Of a stretch of 64,000 nt of DNA, positions 24,049-34,623 are shown piece by piece. Position 1 is the stretch's first letter. The number at the start of each line of letters is the position of its first letter. Under the pieces are notes generated by a model. The model did not search any database. It saw only the letters and a list, made by a program, of their open reading frames with translations, and was not told where the DNA came from. Made by a program: the position numbers and the translations under genes. The DNA comes from Aureobasidium sp. EXF-3400 (lineage: Eukaryota; Ascomycota; Dothideomycetes; Dothideales; Saccotheciaceae). The DNA lies in assembly GCA_024195585.1 (NCBI GenBank), contig SWBL01000181.1, forward strand, positions 36,780 to 100,779. The letters are read 5' to 3'.

Positions 24049-24592
24049 AGTATGTTCCTCTTGTGTTGGCACTGTGGTGTCCAATACCGCTTCCCCGACG
24101 CTGGCGACTAATCCTCCCTCAGTGTCTGGAAATCTCGTTCCTCTTACCATCATCAAGGGCGCAAGCCATGAGTTCATTCCATTCCCTTCTGGGGAGAACG
24201 CTACTGTCGCCGACTTTCACTCGTAAGATTTTTGACTCCTGATTTGAAGCGTGCAATGTCTGACACGACCAAGCATTCGCACAAGTACAACCGACTCGCC
24301 ATCATACTTGACATCAGGATTCTACAAGATTGAAAAGGGCAAGGCTTATCCTCTGCACTATACTTGCGAAGAGACCAAGTATGTGATTAGCGGACAGATT
24401 GATGTGCTGGATGAAGCCACTGGTGTGACGCACCACTTGGTACCTGGAGACTTTGCTTTCTTCTATGTTGGAAGCAAGGTGCAATTCTCAACAAAGTCAG
24501 CTGGCTTGGCTTTCTATGCTGTGACAAGACCTGTCAAGGCTGCACACCCGAATCTTGCTGGCAGAGAGGAGGATGTCAAGTCGAAGTTGTGA
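24049..24592 (+). CDS. Small EutQ-like cupin with a start codon split by an intron
   Basis: A single-domain cupin of 135 residues. The best model is A at 24049, exon 24123-24222 and exon 24286-24592. The first intron (24050-24122, GTATGT donor, GACTAAT branch, CAG acceptor) separates the A from the TG of the start codon, so the spliced mRNA reads CTAACATGTCTGG. The total is 136 codons. Cupin motifs are SGFYKIEKGKAYPLHYTCEE in motif 1, VISGQIDVLDE, and VPGDFAFFYVGSKVQF in motif 2. The second intron could end at 24273 instead, adding four residues. Such cupins resemble EutQ and bind a metal; the reaction is unknown. It lies divergent from an NCS1 permease and 560 bp before a transcription factor. 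Confidence 0.7.
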
Positions 24593-25149
24593 AGCCGAGG
24601 GCAAAATTCATGATTTCGCTGTGGGGACAACCCTGTTACAAAAATGAAATGTTTTTACAAACCTCTTGCACATATGACATACTTAATTGCAGACATCAAA
24701 TGCTGGGATTGTTAGGAAGTAAGGTCGTATTAGTCTCTCAAGTTGCTAGAAGCCTGCCACGAGGCGTTGCCGTCGATTCTGTAAATCTATGATTGTTTCG
24801 CTTGACTGGCCGCAGAAGACTATATCTGTCGTACGGTGTTCACGGCATCATTCATTTGCTCCGGGTACTGGGGCATTATCAAAGAATTTGTCGAGGATAT
24901 TCGTGAAGAGACCAAAGTCGAAGCAGCTAAAAAACTCACCGAGTATATGCGTACATTGGTCAAGGCAGCTCGTCGTTTTCCGGATGATATTTGGGTGTTT
25001 GGTTGATTGGAGTAATAATGACATCCGCGCGCCCGGCAAATGGGTTGGGGTTGATGCGGGGTAACGCCTCTCTCCAATGCTCAACCATGCCCCAACCAGC
25101 CCGGCTTGTTCATCTCCACTTGTTCTCCAAACACCAGCGACCAGTCGAC
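24593..25149. other. Intergenic, nothing recognised
   Basis: The 3' flank of the cupin and the promoter of the transcription factor. One frame upstream of the factor is open back to 24991, but it has no family support. Confidence 0.45.
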
Positions 25150-27809
25150 ATGTCAGAGGCCCCGGAATCCACAATCTCCACGAACAAGCGTCGAAGGATC
25201 GATGGTTCTGTTGGAGGCGGCAATGCACGAGTGTGTCCGCATTGCGGGCGGACCTTCAAACGAACCGAACACCTGTCGCGTCATGTACGAACCCGTGAGT
25301 GCGCCTGTTCATGCTTGAGCCGAATATCCTGTTCATAGCAATCGTAGATACCAAGGAGAAGCCCTTCTCATGCGATTGCGGCGCTTCTTTTGGGCGCCGA
25401 GATCTGCTCACACGACACCAGAGAGTGAGTGGGCATGATCCAGCCGAGGGCCTACCAGCCGCTACACCGATTGGAAATGATGCATCTTTGAAACCACGCC
25501 AGCCACAGAGTGAAGACAGCAGCTCTAATGAGTCAATACATGTCGCTGCTCCAGCTCTTGAGCTGCAGGGTCTTGTACGAAAGGATTCACACCCTCAAGT
25601 GACGACACTTCATCAGACTACCTTCATGCCACCTAACGAGCAGCCACAAACCTCGCTCCAGACCAGATATTATGATGCCACATCTCTTCCAACACCACTA
25701 CCAGGCATCAGTGATATAGTCAATCAGAGTGATGCTGTGTCATCACTAGATTTATCGGTCATCGATCCTGATATGCATTTTCGTGATTTTGCAAGTTTTT
25801 TGGACGGCGTTGGTTTATGTGTTGATTGGAGCCCGATACTCGAAAGACTCGAGGAACCTGTTGATCCGACGACTATCAGAGAAATGCAGCGACCCACGCC
25901 TTCCAGTATGGATGTGCGGACTCGAGCTGGATCGCCATTCAGTTCATGGTTACCATCAGCTCCTACCAAGGACAGGACGACAGAAAATGTCTGTGAAATA
26001 TCAAGTAGGTCATATCACTACACCACGATTTATTAATACTCACCCGAACAGATCCTCGTGCTGTTGACTCAGAAGCAAGACGATTCGATGTGACGGAAGA
26101 GCAACGAACCAAGCTCGAACGCGCGATCAGCTTGTCGCTCCACATCATCGACCCAACATTTCGACTACCATCTCGTCATTCCCTGACCAGGTACATCAAG
26201 TCTTTCTTTGGCGGATTCCACCCGCATATGCCATTCATACACGTCCCAACCTGGCGGCTAGAAGACCATCCAGTCGAGGTCATCTTTGGTCTCGCTGCTA
26301 TTGGGGCGCAATACTGTTTTGAGAAACGAGCTGCGGAACAACTTTTCTTCGCTGGAAAGGCTCTGATCTTGCATAAGCTGGCGGAAGCACCAGAGAGCCA
26401 TGATTCTCATGCAAATCCACATGCGATCGAAAGTGATAGTCATCACGTCACGAGCATGACAACCAAGACGTCGTCCATCGAGATCATCAGAGCCTTGCTC
26501 ACGCTCATGGGCTATGCAACATGGGATCCCAAACCAGCAATGGTTCGTCAAGCTTTTGCAGTCCAAGAGACTCTGACCCAATACCTCAGAAGTGAAGGTC
26601 TGCATGAAGTGGCAAAGCCAGACACAGCTCCATCACTCGATCGAGAGTGGCACTCGTGGATAGCAGAGGAGTCTTCTCGTCGTACAAAGCTCGTCGCATT
26701 CTCGTTTCTCCACACACACAGCATTGCGTACGATGTGTATCCTCCTCTCCGAAGTAACGAAGTTGGACTTCGGCTACCATCCTCGACTCTGGAGTGGAAC
26801 GCTCCAACGGCCGTGTTGTGGGATGCAGCAAGACGAACCATCCTCAAACCACAGCTGTACTTCAAAGAAGCCTTATCCCTCTTGTTTGATCAAAGAAATG
26901 AGCCTGCCAGACTGGATCCAATACCCACACCCCTTGGAAACTACGTTCTTCTACATGGACTGATACAGAGAATACACATTGTCAGGGACTTGAGCTTGCC
27001 AGTGATGAGTGACATGGCAGCCCTTCCGCCTGAAGAAGTAGAGAAGCTCGAGTAAGAGATTCTCTGATATTCTTGGTCGTTGTTGTGCTAACCTTCTGAT
27101 ACAGACGTGGCTTGCGCTGCTGGACTTCAGGCTGGCAACAGGCACCAGAATCTTCACTTGACCCAAACAACGAGAACGGGCCAATTCCTTTCACTTCGAG
27201 TTCCTTGCTGGCTTTGGCATACGCTCGTATTTACCTAAACCTTGGACCATACCGACAAATCCAAACTCGAGATCCGCAGCGCATCGCCAGGGCTCTAGCA
27301 CGATGCCCAGAGATTGACCGCAGTGAAGGCGTCATCGCAGCTCTACTCTACGCCACACATATGCTCGGTATACCGGTCAGACTCGGCGTTGACAGAGTCG
27401 CAAAGAGTCAAGCATTCTTTTGGAGTGTCAGACACTCTCTAGCTAGTCTGGATTGCGCAATACTATTGAGCAAATGGCTGTTCAATCTTACACGTAGTGT
27501 AGCGACACAACCTCTGAATGGTGCGTACGGATCAGAATGTCACGATATCCATGTACTGACAACATCTCAGACAGTGAAGAAAGGATCCTGTACTGGGTCA
27601 AGTGTATCGTTGAAGAAGCATACGCGGTCGTTGACTTCGACGACGAGCCGCCCGAAGCGATAGATTATCGCAATACCGACGACATTGCTCTTGCCGTGCT
27701 CAAGATCTGGGCGCACTTTTTTAAGAGCAATTCACAATGGCCATTCATCAACATTATCGGGCAAGGGTTGGCGATGTATCGTGGCATGCTGCTTCAAACA
27801 AAGGTCTAG
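25150..27809 (+). CDS. C2H2 zinc-finger transcription factor with fungal-specific domain
   Basis: A nuclear regulator of 818 residues. Exons are 25150-25294, 25348-26004, 26052-27051, 27105-27520 and 27571-27809, summing to 819 codons. Two C2H2 fingers lie near residues 28-80: CPHCGRTFKRTEHLSRHVRTH and CDCGASFGRRDLLTRHQRVSGH. The first is completed by splicing (HVRTHTKEKPFSC). A Ser/Pro/Gln-rich linker follows. From about residue 290 comes a PF04082-like region (RYIKSFFGGFHPHMPFIHVP, then HTHSIAYDVYPPLRSNEVGL). This is the C2H2 plus fungal_trans arrangement known from several regulators of catabolic genes. I took the Met at 25150; earlier in-frame Mets exist. A role in regulating the adjacent cupin and permease is plausible but unproven. 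Confidence 0.88.
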
Positions 27810-29005
27810 AAATATGGCACAAGCCTTGTTCGACTTGTTCGCGGTGGAAGTGCAAACCTCTCTCAAGTTCAGCCTGGCCAGAGATGCTGCAGACAGCAGA
27901 GCTCATAGCCAGGAAGCCTGTTCAAGATCAAAGTGATCTTAGCCAGACGTTGGTTGGATGCAACACCGCCCTCGACGGTAATCGGATCCCCATCGAGATA
28001 CCGCGAATGCATGTAACCGTTTTAACCGACGCAAGCCAATCTTGGCACAGCGAAAGCAGTGCATGAGAACATATCATCTGGTTTAAGCCACCAACAGATG
28101 ATCGACAAGGAGATTCATAGCTCCAGAAATTTGGCATTTTGCTCCAATCTTCAGATCGTCGAGTTGCCGCCTGGCTTGAAGCCATTACTTGACAGGATTG
28201 CACGCCAAATTTCTAGTTGCACATGCTGACCGTATGATCCTTTTATAAACAAGCATTCAGTCTTGCTCAAGTCTGGGTTACTTGTCCACTTGTGGTTGGC
28301 CCGACTACCTTCTCCGCTCTGGGCCTGGAACGACAGCCTTGCGCCAGCCCCAACTTGCGCCATTGTGAAATACACCTAGTCTGTTATCTTGCGCTGCGAG
28401 CCGAATCAATGAATACCTCGCACATGTGTACATATGTAGCCCAAGATCACCCAAGTGTATCGGTCGGCGTGCCACCACTAGCTCAAAGATCAACTAACTT
28501 CCACGAGCATGCCTTGACTGGTGGGCTTGCGCCATGACGCGACTACCAAGAATAATTTTGTCGCAGGCTTCGACGACACTGCCTCGTTTCTCATGTCGCT
28601 ACTCACTGCCACAACCTGCCTTCATTGAATAACATCTAGCCTGACTCTGATGCTTGACGATGCAGGCTTTTGATTGTGGCGTTCGTGCTATACTGCAGCC
28701 ACTGCGACAGCTGTAAGCACTAGAGAATGATGCGTCGAGCCGACGATGGACTGCACATATTCCAAATTTCCGGAGCTCCGCCTTGCCAGCTGCTCGGTTC
28801 TCTAGCCCTGCATATGGAGACTTGCGATCACAATACATAAGACTCGAAGTCCACCAAGCAGCCGTAGAACTCCGGTCATCAGACTGTCAGTGGCCAGCCG
28901 CACAGCGACCTACCTTCCAGTCTGACCTATTCATACTTATTCCCTCTTCCAAACAAGTCTTCAAACCCAATTCATCTCGACTGCAGAGTTGCCATCAAGC
29001 TAACT
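27810..29005. other. Intergenic with sequence duplicated near 34 kb
   Basis: The first part is the 3' flank of the transcription factor. From about 28678 onward the sequence (GGCGTTCGTGCT and following) is recognisably similar to 34081 onward, so the promoter of the next gene belongs to a duplicated segment. Confidence 0.55.
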
Positions 29006-31449
29006 ATGACGACACCACCTGAATTCAATGCCACGAATCCAGCGTTGCTCGACGAGGCTTTGCAGAAGACCATAGTACTTCTATGCCTCGATAGGTTCGA
29101 GGAAGGACTACTGTACCTGGAGCGGCAATCCAATGTCGATCGGTAGGTCCAAATTAGACAGTCTGATCTTATCTTAAAGTTGTCGCTAATATACTGTTTT
29201 CTAGTCCGGAAGAGTTTTCTTTCTCGTTGACTGAACAGTGGGTTTCCATCTCGGACCCCCTCACGATGGCTTGTACTGCGTTGGCTGTACAGCTCTCTGC
29301 CAATAGCTCTGGAAATCTTGCGGATCAATTGCTGCGTCGTGCTATACAACTTTCGGCGGAACTCAGAACTTGCCTCAACTACATTACATCCTCGAACAGA
29401 CCAGATCTCAGGACGCAATACCTTAGTCCCCGTACAACGCAGTTTATGACGCTGACGTTGGGTCTATGGCTACGTTCAGACGTCCTACCCTGGATTCAAT
29501 CGTTGAATCTGAGTGAGCCGTGCAAGCCAGCAACTATTTGCATAGCTACTTACGAAAGAGAGTGGGATGACAGCTCGTACATGCTCTCCGGAGAGACCTC
29601 CAACGATGGTCCCAATGAAGTACGATCCTCTGATCGCGAGAACAAGGACATTCGACCACAGCGGCGCTACCGCTTTCAGCTATTCGTCGTGAACCTAGTC
29701 GCAGGCTTCTCGCTACTAGCTTTAGCTGTGTTTCTGGTGTTCTGTGCCCGAAGGTGGGATGTGACCAGTTGGTGGCATAGCCGACCACTCGGAGGACACC
29801 TCACGCTGGGACAAGCAAAAGCCGTCGACTTTATCACAGGAGCGTTATTCGCACCATTGATTCTAGCGGCTCTTACTTTTCTATGGTTCTCAAGCGCGAG
29901 AAGCTCTATATCTGTCAACCAAGGCAGTAAAGAACAAGGAGTTCCTCTCCATGCTTTGGTTGAGGCTAGCTGCACGTCGACCGGAAGCTACAATCCCATC
30001 AAGCTCAAGAACCTCTTCAGCAGTGGCAGACTCCCTTTGATCTGCCTTGGCATCCTGACATTGGTTGTTGCTCTTGCCGGATCTCTCATATCCAATGTTA
30101 TTGCCTACGAAGCTTACAGCAGGCATGGACTTAGTGGAAACTTTTCCCTCACCAGTCTAAGCGATGATATTCTTGACCGATATTCCAAATATTTGTTGTT
30201 CCAGCTTAGGCAGAGTAGCCCGTACGGTTTCAACTCCAACCAGACGACCAGTATCGCGAGTCAGATCACCGACTACTTGACTGCAATGAGTTTGCAAAAT
30301 ACCGCCTTAACTCAAGGACCAGCAACAGCTTATATTGGCATCAATGCAACCAGGGACTCACTCACTCTCGATGCATCTATTCGCAATCTGTATAACGTGG
30401 CAGCCTATCGTCTGACATTAGAATGCGATGCCACGTCTCCAATTTCTATAGCAATAGCACAACCAGCAGAGTATTTCGTTTCGATCCTACCCATGTTTTC
30501 GAACTACTCGAACGCATCGATATACCTAGCAGAATATCCTGGCGCAATAGAAACACTGCAAACAGTGTTCGAAGAAGACTTTGCATACGCAGCTTTCGAG
30601 TACGACTCTGCAAGCAATGTTTTTCTTGGCTACCTCGCTAGTGCCAATGAATCTGACACGCCGGTCAATTCTTCTTATGGAACTGCTTATCCCCAGGCTT
30701 ACAATATGACACAGTATGGGTTCAACGCAACGGAAGTTATGTCCTCCTGGGGTATAAACTGCACAATCTTTCGACAACACGGGACAGCTAATCTCACTCG
30801 AAAAGAATCGAGCCTCGACTGGGCGACAGAAACCACTTCGTTTGATGCCGAAAAACATCGCGCCCGAATGTTCATGTATGATTGGCAGCTTGCCCTTACC
30901 TGGACTGCCCCTGGAGCTTCCAGCCCAGGACTCGCCCCAGCAATGGCTTTCACTCTAGGAGGATCATCCTATGAATTTGGCCTTGATTTCTTCGCAAACA
31001 ACTTTCTACAAGCATCCGCAGAGATTGAGCGCATGGTGTACGAAGTAGCGGCTTGGAACATAACAAGGGCGAAGACCATCTCCGTGCAAGGATCTATGGA
31101 TGCACAATTCTATCGCATAACCTATGTCCCGGCACTACTTCTGGCATCTCTGCTGGCGATCTTTGTTGCTGCATCACTCACAGCCGGACTTGCCTGGTAC
31201 TCTGAGCACCATCTCAATGCACCTCGAGGCAGAAAGATAGATGGCTTACGATTGTTATCTGACCTGATGCTCGGCTTGCAAGACCAGCCATACGATCCAC
31301 CAAAAGCATCTTGGACTTCGAAGGCCATTGAACGATGGGGCAAGAACTTCCGTGTCCATTACATGCCTTGGACTGAAGATAGCAAATCTACTATACGACT
31401 TGATCGGCTTGACCGTACCCAAACATACGACCCCATAAGATGGCCCTGA
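29006..31449 (+). CDS. Large multi-pass membrane glycoprotein of unknown function
   Basis: 793 residues. Exons are 29006-29142 and 29205-31449 (794 codons). The N-terminal 170 residues are cytosolic and helical. Transmembrane segments follow near residues 195-215 (NLVAGFSLLALAVFLVFCA), 250-270 (ITGALFAPLILAALTFLWF) and 310-330 (LPLICLGILTLVVALAGSL). A long ectodomain of about 330 residues is rich in NxS/T sequons and has few Cys. A last helix near 690-710 (YVPALLLASLLAIFVAASL) leads to a short basic tail. I know no named family. Hypothetical proteins of this topology are common in Dothideomycetes. Its stop codon abuts a decayed synthase, and a degraded copy of its 5' region lies near 34.4 kb. 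Confidence 0.78.
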
Positions 31450-32870
31450 GGCACACATCATCGTCATTACAGAAGGACTATTCAGCATGGAAGGCTCATG
31501 TCCAGCCTTACTCGGCATTGCTGATCTGAAGTCGAGATATAACTTCGAACTCTACATGGATGAGCGCCATTCCATATTAACATTGGGGTCCAATGGACTT
31601 GGTATCTACGAGCACTTCCAGGACAAGGGTTTCTTCTCTCCACAGGGTGATCTCATTGATGTACGTACCTGGGGCACAGGCAAATCATTTGGTAATTTTG
31701 GTGGCGCTGTCAGCTGCATTGCCAAGTACAAAGCTCCCTTGGATGCTCGTTTAAAAGAGTTGGCTGAAGAGGGTATGGAACCTATGTTGCTACCATCTTT
31801 AGTCAGTTGCTTGCTACACAAGTATACTTAATCTCTGGCACACCCTAAGCTTACTCGACTGTCTCACATGGCGACTCACGCACGGCGCGAACTCAGGAGA
31901 GCTGGACTGTATGTAAATGGAGACGATGGCATTCCGCTGATACCTATCCATATTGGAATGGCGTATCACTCTGCACGTTTCATGAAGGTAGCTCTAAAGG
32001 TGAGTTTTGAGACCATCCACACGAATGACTGTACGATGTCCCAAACTGACAATCGAGCAGCACGGATTGGTGATCCCTCACATCACTGCACCTGCTGTTA
32101 AGCATGACTCCGCGGGATCTGCCCGTTGGATTGGAGGTACTGCGCGACCACACGTCGACCTTGAGTACTTTATCCGTGGAATGATTGGCGTAGAAGAGGC
32201 ATTGGTGTTTGGAGAACACAGAGCTGCTCAGCTATCTCTTTCGCGAGCTTTGGCCCGACCACTTTACAAGTGTCGACACCATTATCACATCTGTCCTGCG
32301 CGGGGATATCAGGCTCTCTTGGACGGTCGTCAAAGTGCTAGCCGCCACCCATCTCTCCAATTCTTAACCTATGATAACACCGAGCAACTTCCTTCGCTTC
32401 TGGACACACTTTGTGATGCAGGAATATTGTCAGAGGTGAGACATATCACCATATTTATCATTCTCACAAGGGATGAATACCTGCACGACAATCAGAACCT
32501 CCGAAGCCTGCTGACTGCCTTGAACCGTTTGACCAAAGGAAGAGCTCTGAAGGCGACAGTCGTGATCAATGATGAGATGTTCGGTAACCGAGTCGGACAA
32601 CTCTGTTACTAAAAGGTCAATTGGTCAATTGGGTATCATGACTGAGCTTGTGAATGACGGTTGGTTCAAGCCAAGCCAAACCAAAGGCTCCAAGTCGCTG
32701 TGTATGGTTCGTTCTATCAATCTTTTGCGTTGCCTGGAGGGTTCCTGGCTGGTTCGAAGCAGCTTGTTGACAAAATGCGTTGGGCTTGCGTGAGCTATAT
32801 GTTCAGTACTGCTCCACCTCCCTATCTTGCAACATTAACACAGTGTAAGCTAGAGAGTCTTGTCGCTTAG
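31450..32870 (+). pseudogene. Decayed fused alpha-oxoamine synthase (LCB2-like then LCB1-like)
   Basis: A PLP-dependent alpha-oxoamine synthase relic with no N-terminus. The homologous frame begins immediately after the stop of the preceding gene (VITEGLFSMEG, then YMDERHSILTLG). Then come the PLP-lysine region GTGKSFGNFGG, an in-frame TAA at about 31829, and a C-terminal part with IPLIPIHIGMAYHS. A second unit follows: SARWIGGT and GVEEALVFGEH as in the N-terminal half, then a frame change, and YGSFYQSFALPGGF with no lysine, as in LCB1. The order suggests one chain with an LCB2-like and an LCB1-like half, as I recall for the synthases of sphinganine-analogue pathways. Several breaks and missing ends make function unlikely. 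No polyketide synthase lies in the window. Confidence 0.65.
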
Positions 32871-34080
32871 CAATGTCTGGTCGGAGTGATAGCTGGGACC
32901 GAATTATTCTCGCAACCGTTCTCATTCTACACCTTAGCTAAAGGATAGGCAAAGTGTCCGCAAAGGAATCTCTGGAAGAAAGTACGTACCGGAGAAAAGC
33001 AGATCTTATTAGTACTTGTCAAACTCTCCACTGAACTTCGAGAAATGTGTACTTCTGTAGCTTTACAGAACGACTTTTTGTGATAAATTTTCTTGACAGC
33101 GAAATATCTGTGTAGATGGAAAGAACATCCCAAGACAGGAGACTGCTCAATGGCTGGCCCTGCGGGCGTCAGAGAACGTTTCTGGGATTTTTTTTTCCAT
33201 TCAAGAGACCAGACCTCAAGCTCGACTTGGTTCACTGGTGACTGACCAGTTGTCGCCGCCGTCATGATTTGCGTAGAGTAGATACCTCGGTCAAATTCTT
33301 GGAAGTGGGGCTCAGGATGGAGTGCTTTGCAACATATGGGACTTCTCGGAGCTCTTTTGGACGCTCACAAGCACAAGATTCATCCAAGAAGCCAGGAAGA
33401 CTCGACCGAATAGCCCCTATTACCTAGCGTTCTTTCGATCATTCACCATGTCCACAGAAGTTTATCCATATCTCATCGCAACTCCCTCAGCTCTGGCGCG
33501 AACGAGCGATGAAATTACCTCACGCTCGATACGGATGCCTGTCTCAAATTGTGGATGCAATCTTGCCCTCTGAGCTCAGCACGGCTGAATATGCTAAAGA
33601 CAGCACGGCCTGGAAGTCTGGTGAGATTGGTCACAGGTTGGACGCACGAAACACTGCTCCTTTGCTCAATTGACAGCTTGCGACGTGCATGCAGCGACGG
33701 CGGACCAATCCACCAACGGAGACATGCGAGCCACGTACATTTGTGGTCCTGAACATTCCAAATACATTGCTCGCTATTGCCAGCCCAAGCATTGATTACG
33801 CAATCATGTTATACGCAGTGCAAAAGTAGCGCCAGTAAGCCACGAGTAAGAACAGTTATCTCGCGGGAATCCAAGAACACCACCCAGTTCCTCGTGCCGC
33901 TAAACACTGCCACACACTGCCACAATCGCATAAAACAGACTGCTCTCGCACTAGATGGTTAGCGTGCATGATCTGCTTGATGCACAATCGGGGTAATCAA
34001 CCAACTGCACCTGTTACTAAGGCGGATATAAGTAGTCTGCAGCTTGTAAGCTGCCCATCTTCTGCAAGAACAGTCTGTAA
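32871..34080. other. Non-coding spacer with relic sequence
   Basis: There is no intact gene. Apart from the short remnant at 33450-33545, shared with 44.1 kb, the stretch shows loose similarity to 28.5-28.65 kb (CACTGCCACA motifs near 33900). Short ORFs look random. Confidence 0.4.
33450..33545 (-). pseudogene. Short coding remnant shared with 44118-44213
   Basis: The minus strand reads TGIRIEREVISSLVRARAEG and ends soon after. The same segment at 44.1-44.2 kb reads VCIEIEVISSISRVRAEG. DNA similarity extends over about 95 bp in both copies. The parent gene is not recognised. Confidence 0.45.
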
Positions 34081-34530
34081 GGCGTTCGTGCTGTGACTGC
34101 ATCTATTGCATTAGCTGCAAGCGCTAGATGATAATGCATTGAAGCGATGGTCGGCTGCTCAAATTCCGAGAGGCTGGGTATCAGCCTTGCCAGTTTCCGG
34201 GCACCGGGCTGTCCAACCTTGCATTCGACGACATGATATCACGCTACAAAGACGAAGTCCAACACTTAGCTGCAGCAATTCAAATCCAAATTCGTCAATT
34301 TGTCAACAACCAGCCGTACAATGCAAGCCTCCAGCCGCTCCTGTTTTCACAAGACTGGTTCCATCATTCAAACAGACCTTCGGTTCCAGTTCACCAATCA
34401 ACGCATCTTGACTACACCATTGTCTTGTCAGGTTTGTACTGCCTTGGCTGCGAAGCTCTCTGCCAATAGCTCTAGACATCTTCCGGATCAATGTCTGCAA
34501 CATGCTAGGTATCAACTTAGGTTGTATAAG
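34081..34530 (+). pseudogene. Degraded copy of the 5' region of the 29 kb membrane-protein gene
   Basis: DNA from 34081 aligns with 28678 onward. A frame near 34430-34525 reads CTALAAKLSANSSRHLPDQ, matching CTALAVQLSANSSGNLADQ of the gene at 29006. The copy then ends in stops, and only the promoter and first part survive. It lies tail-to-tail with the Hsp70-like gene. Confidence 0.65.
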
Positions 34531-34623
34531 GATTAATGTATGATCGACAAGATATTAAAACAAGGATCAGAGAATTTGACCAGATGTGTGTTCGAGATAC
34601 ACTCTGGATCCCACCAGCGTGAG

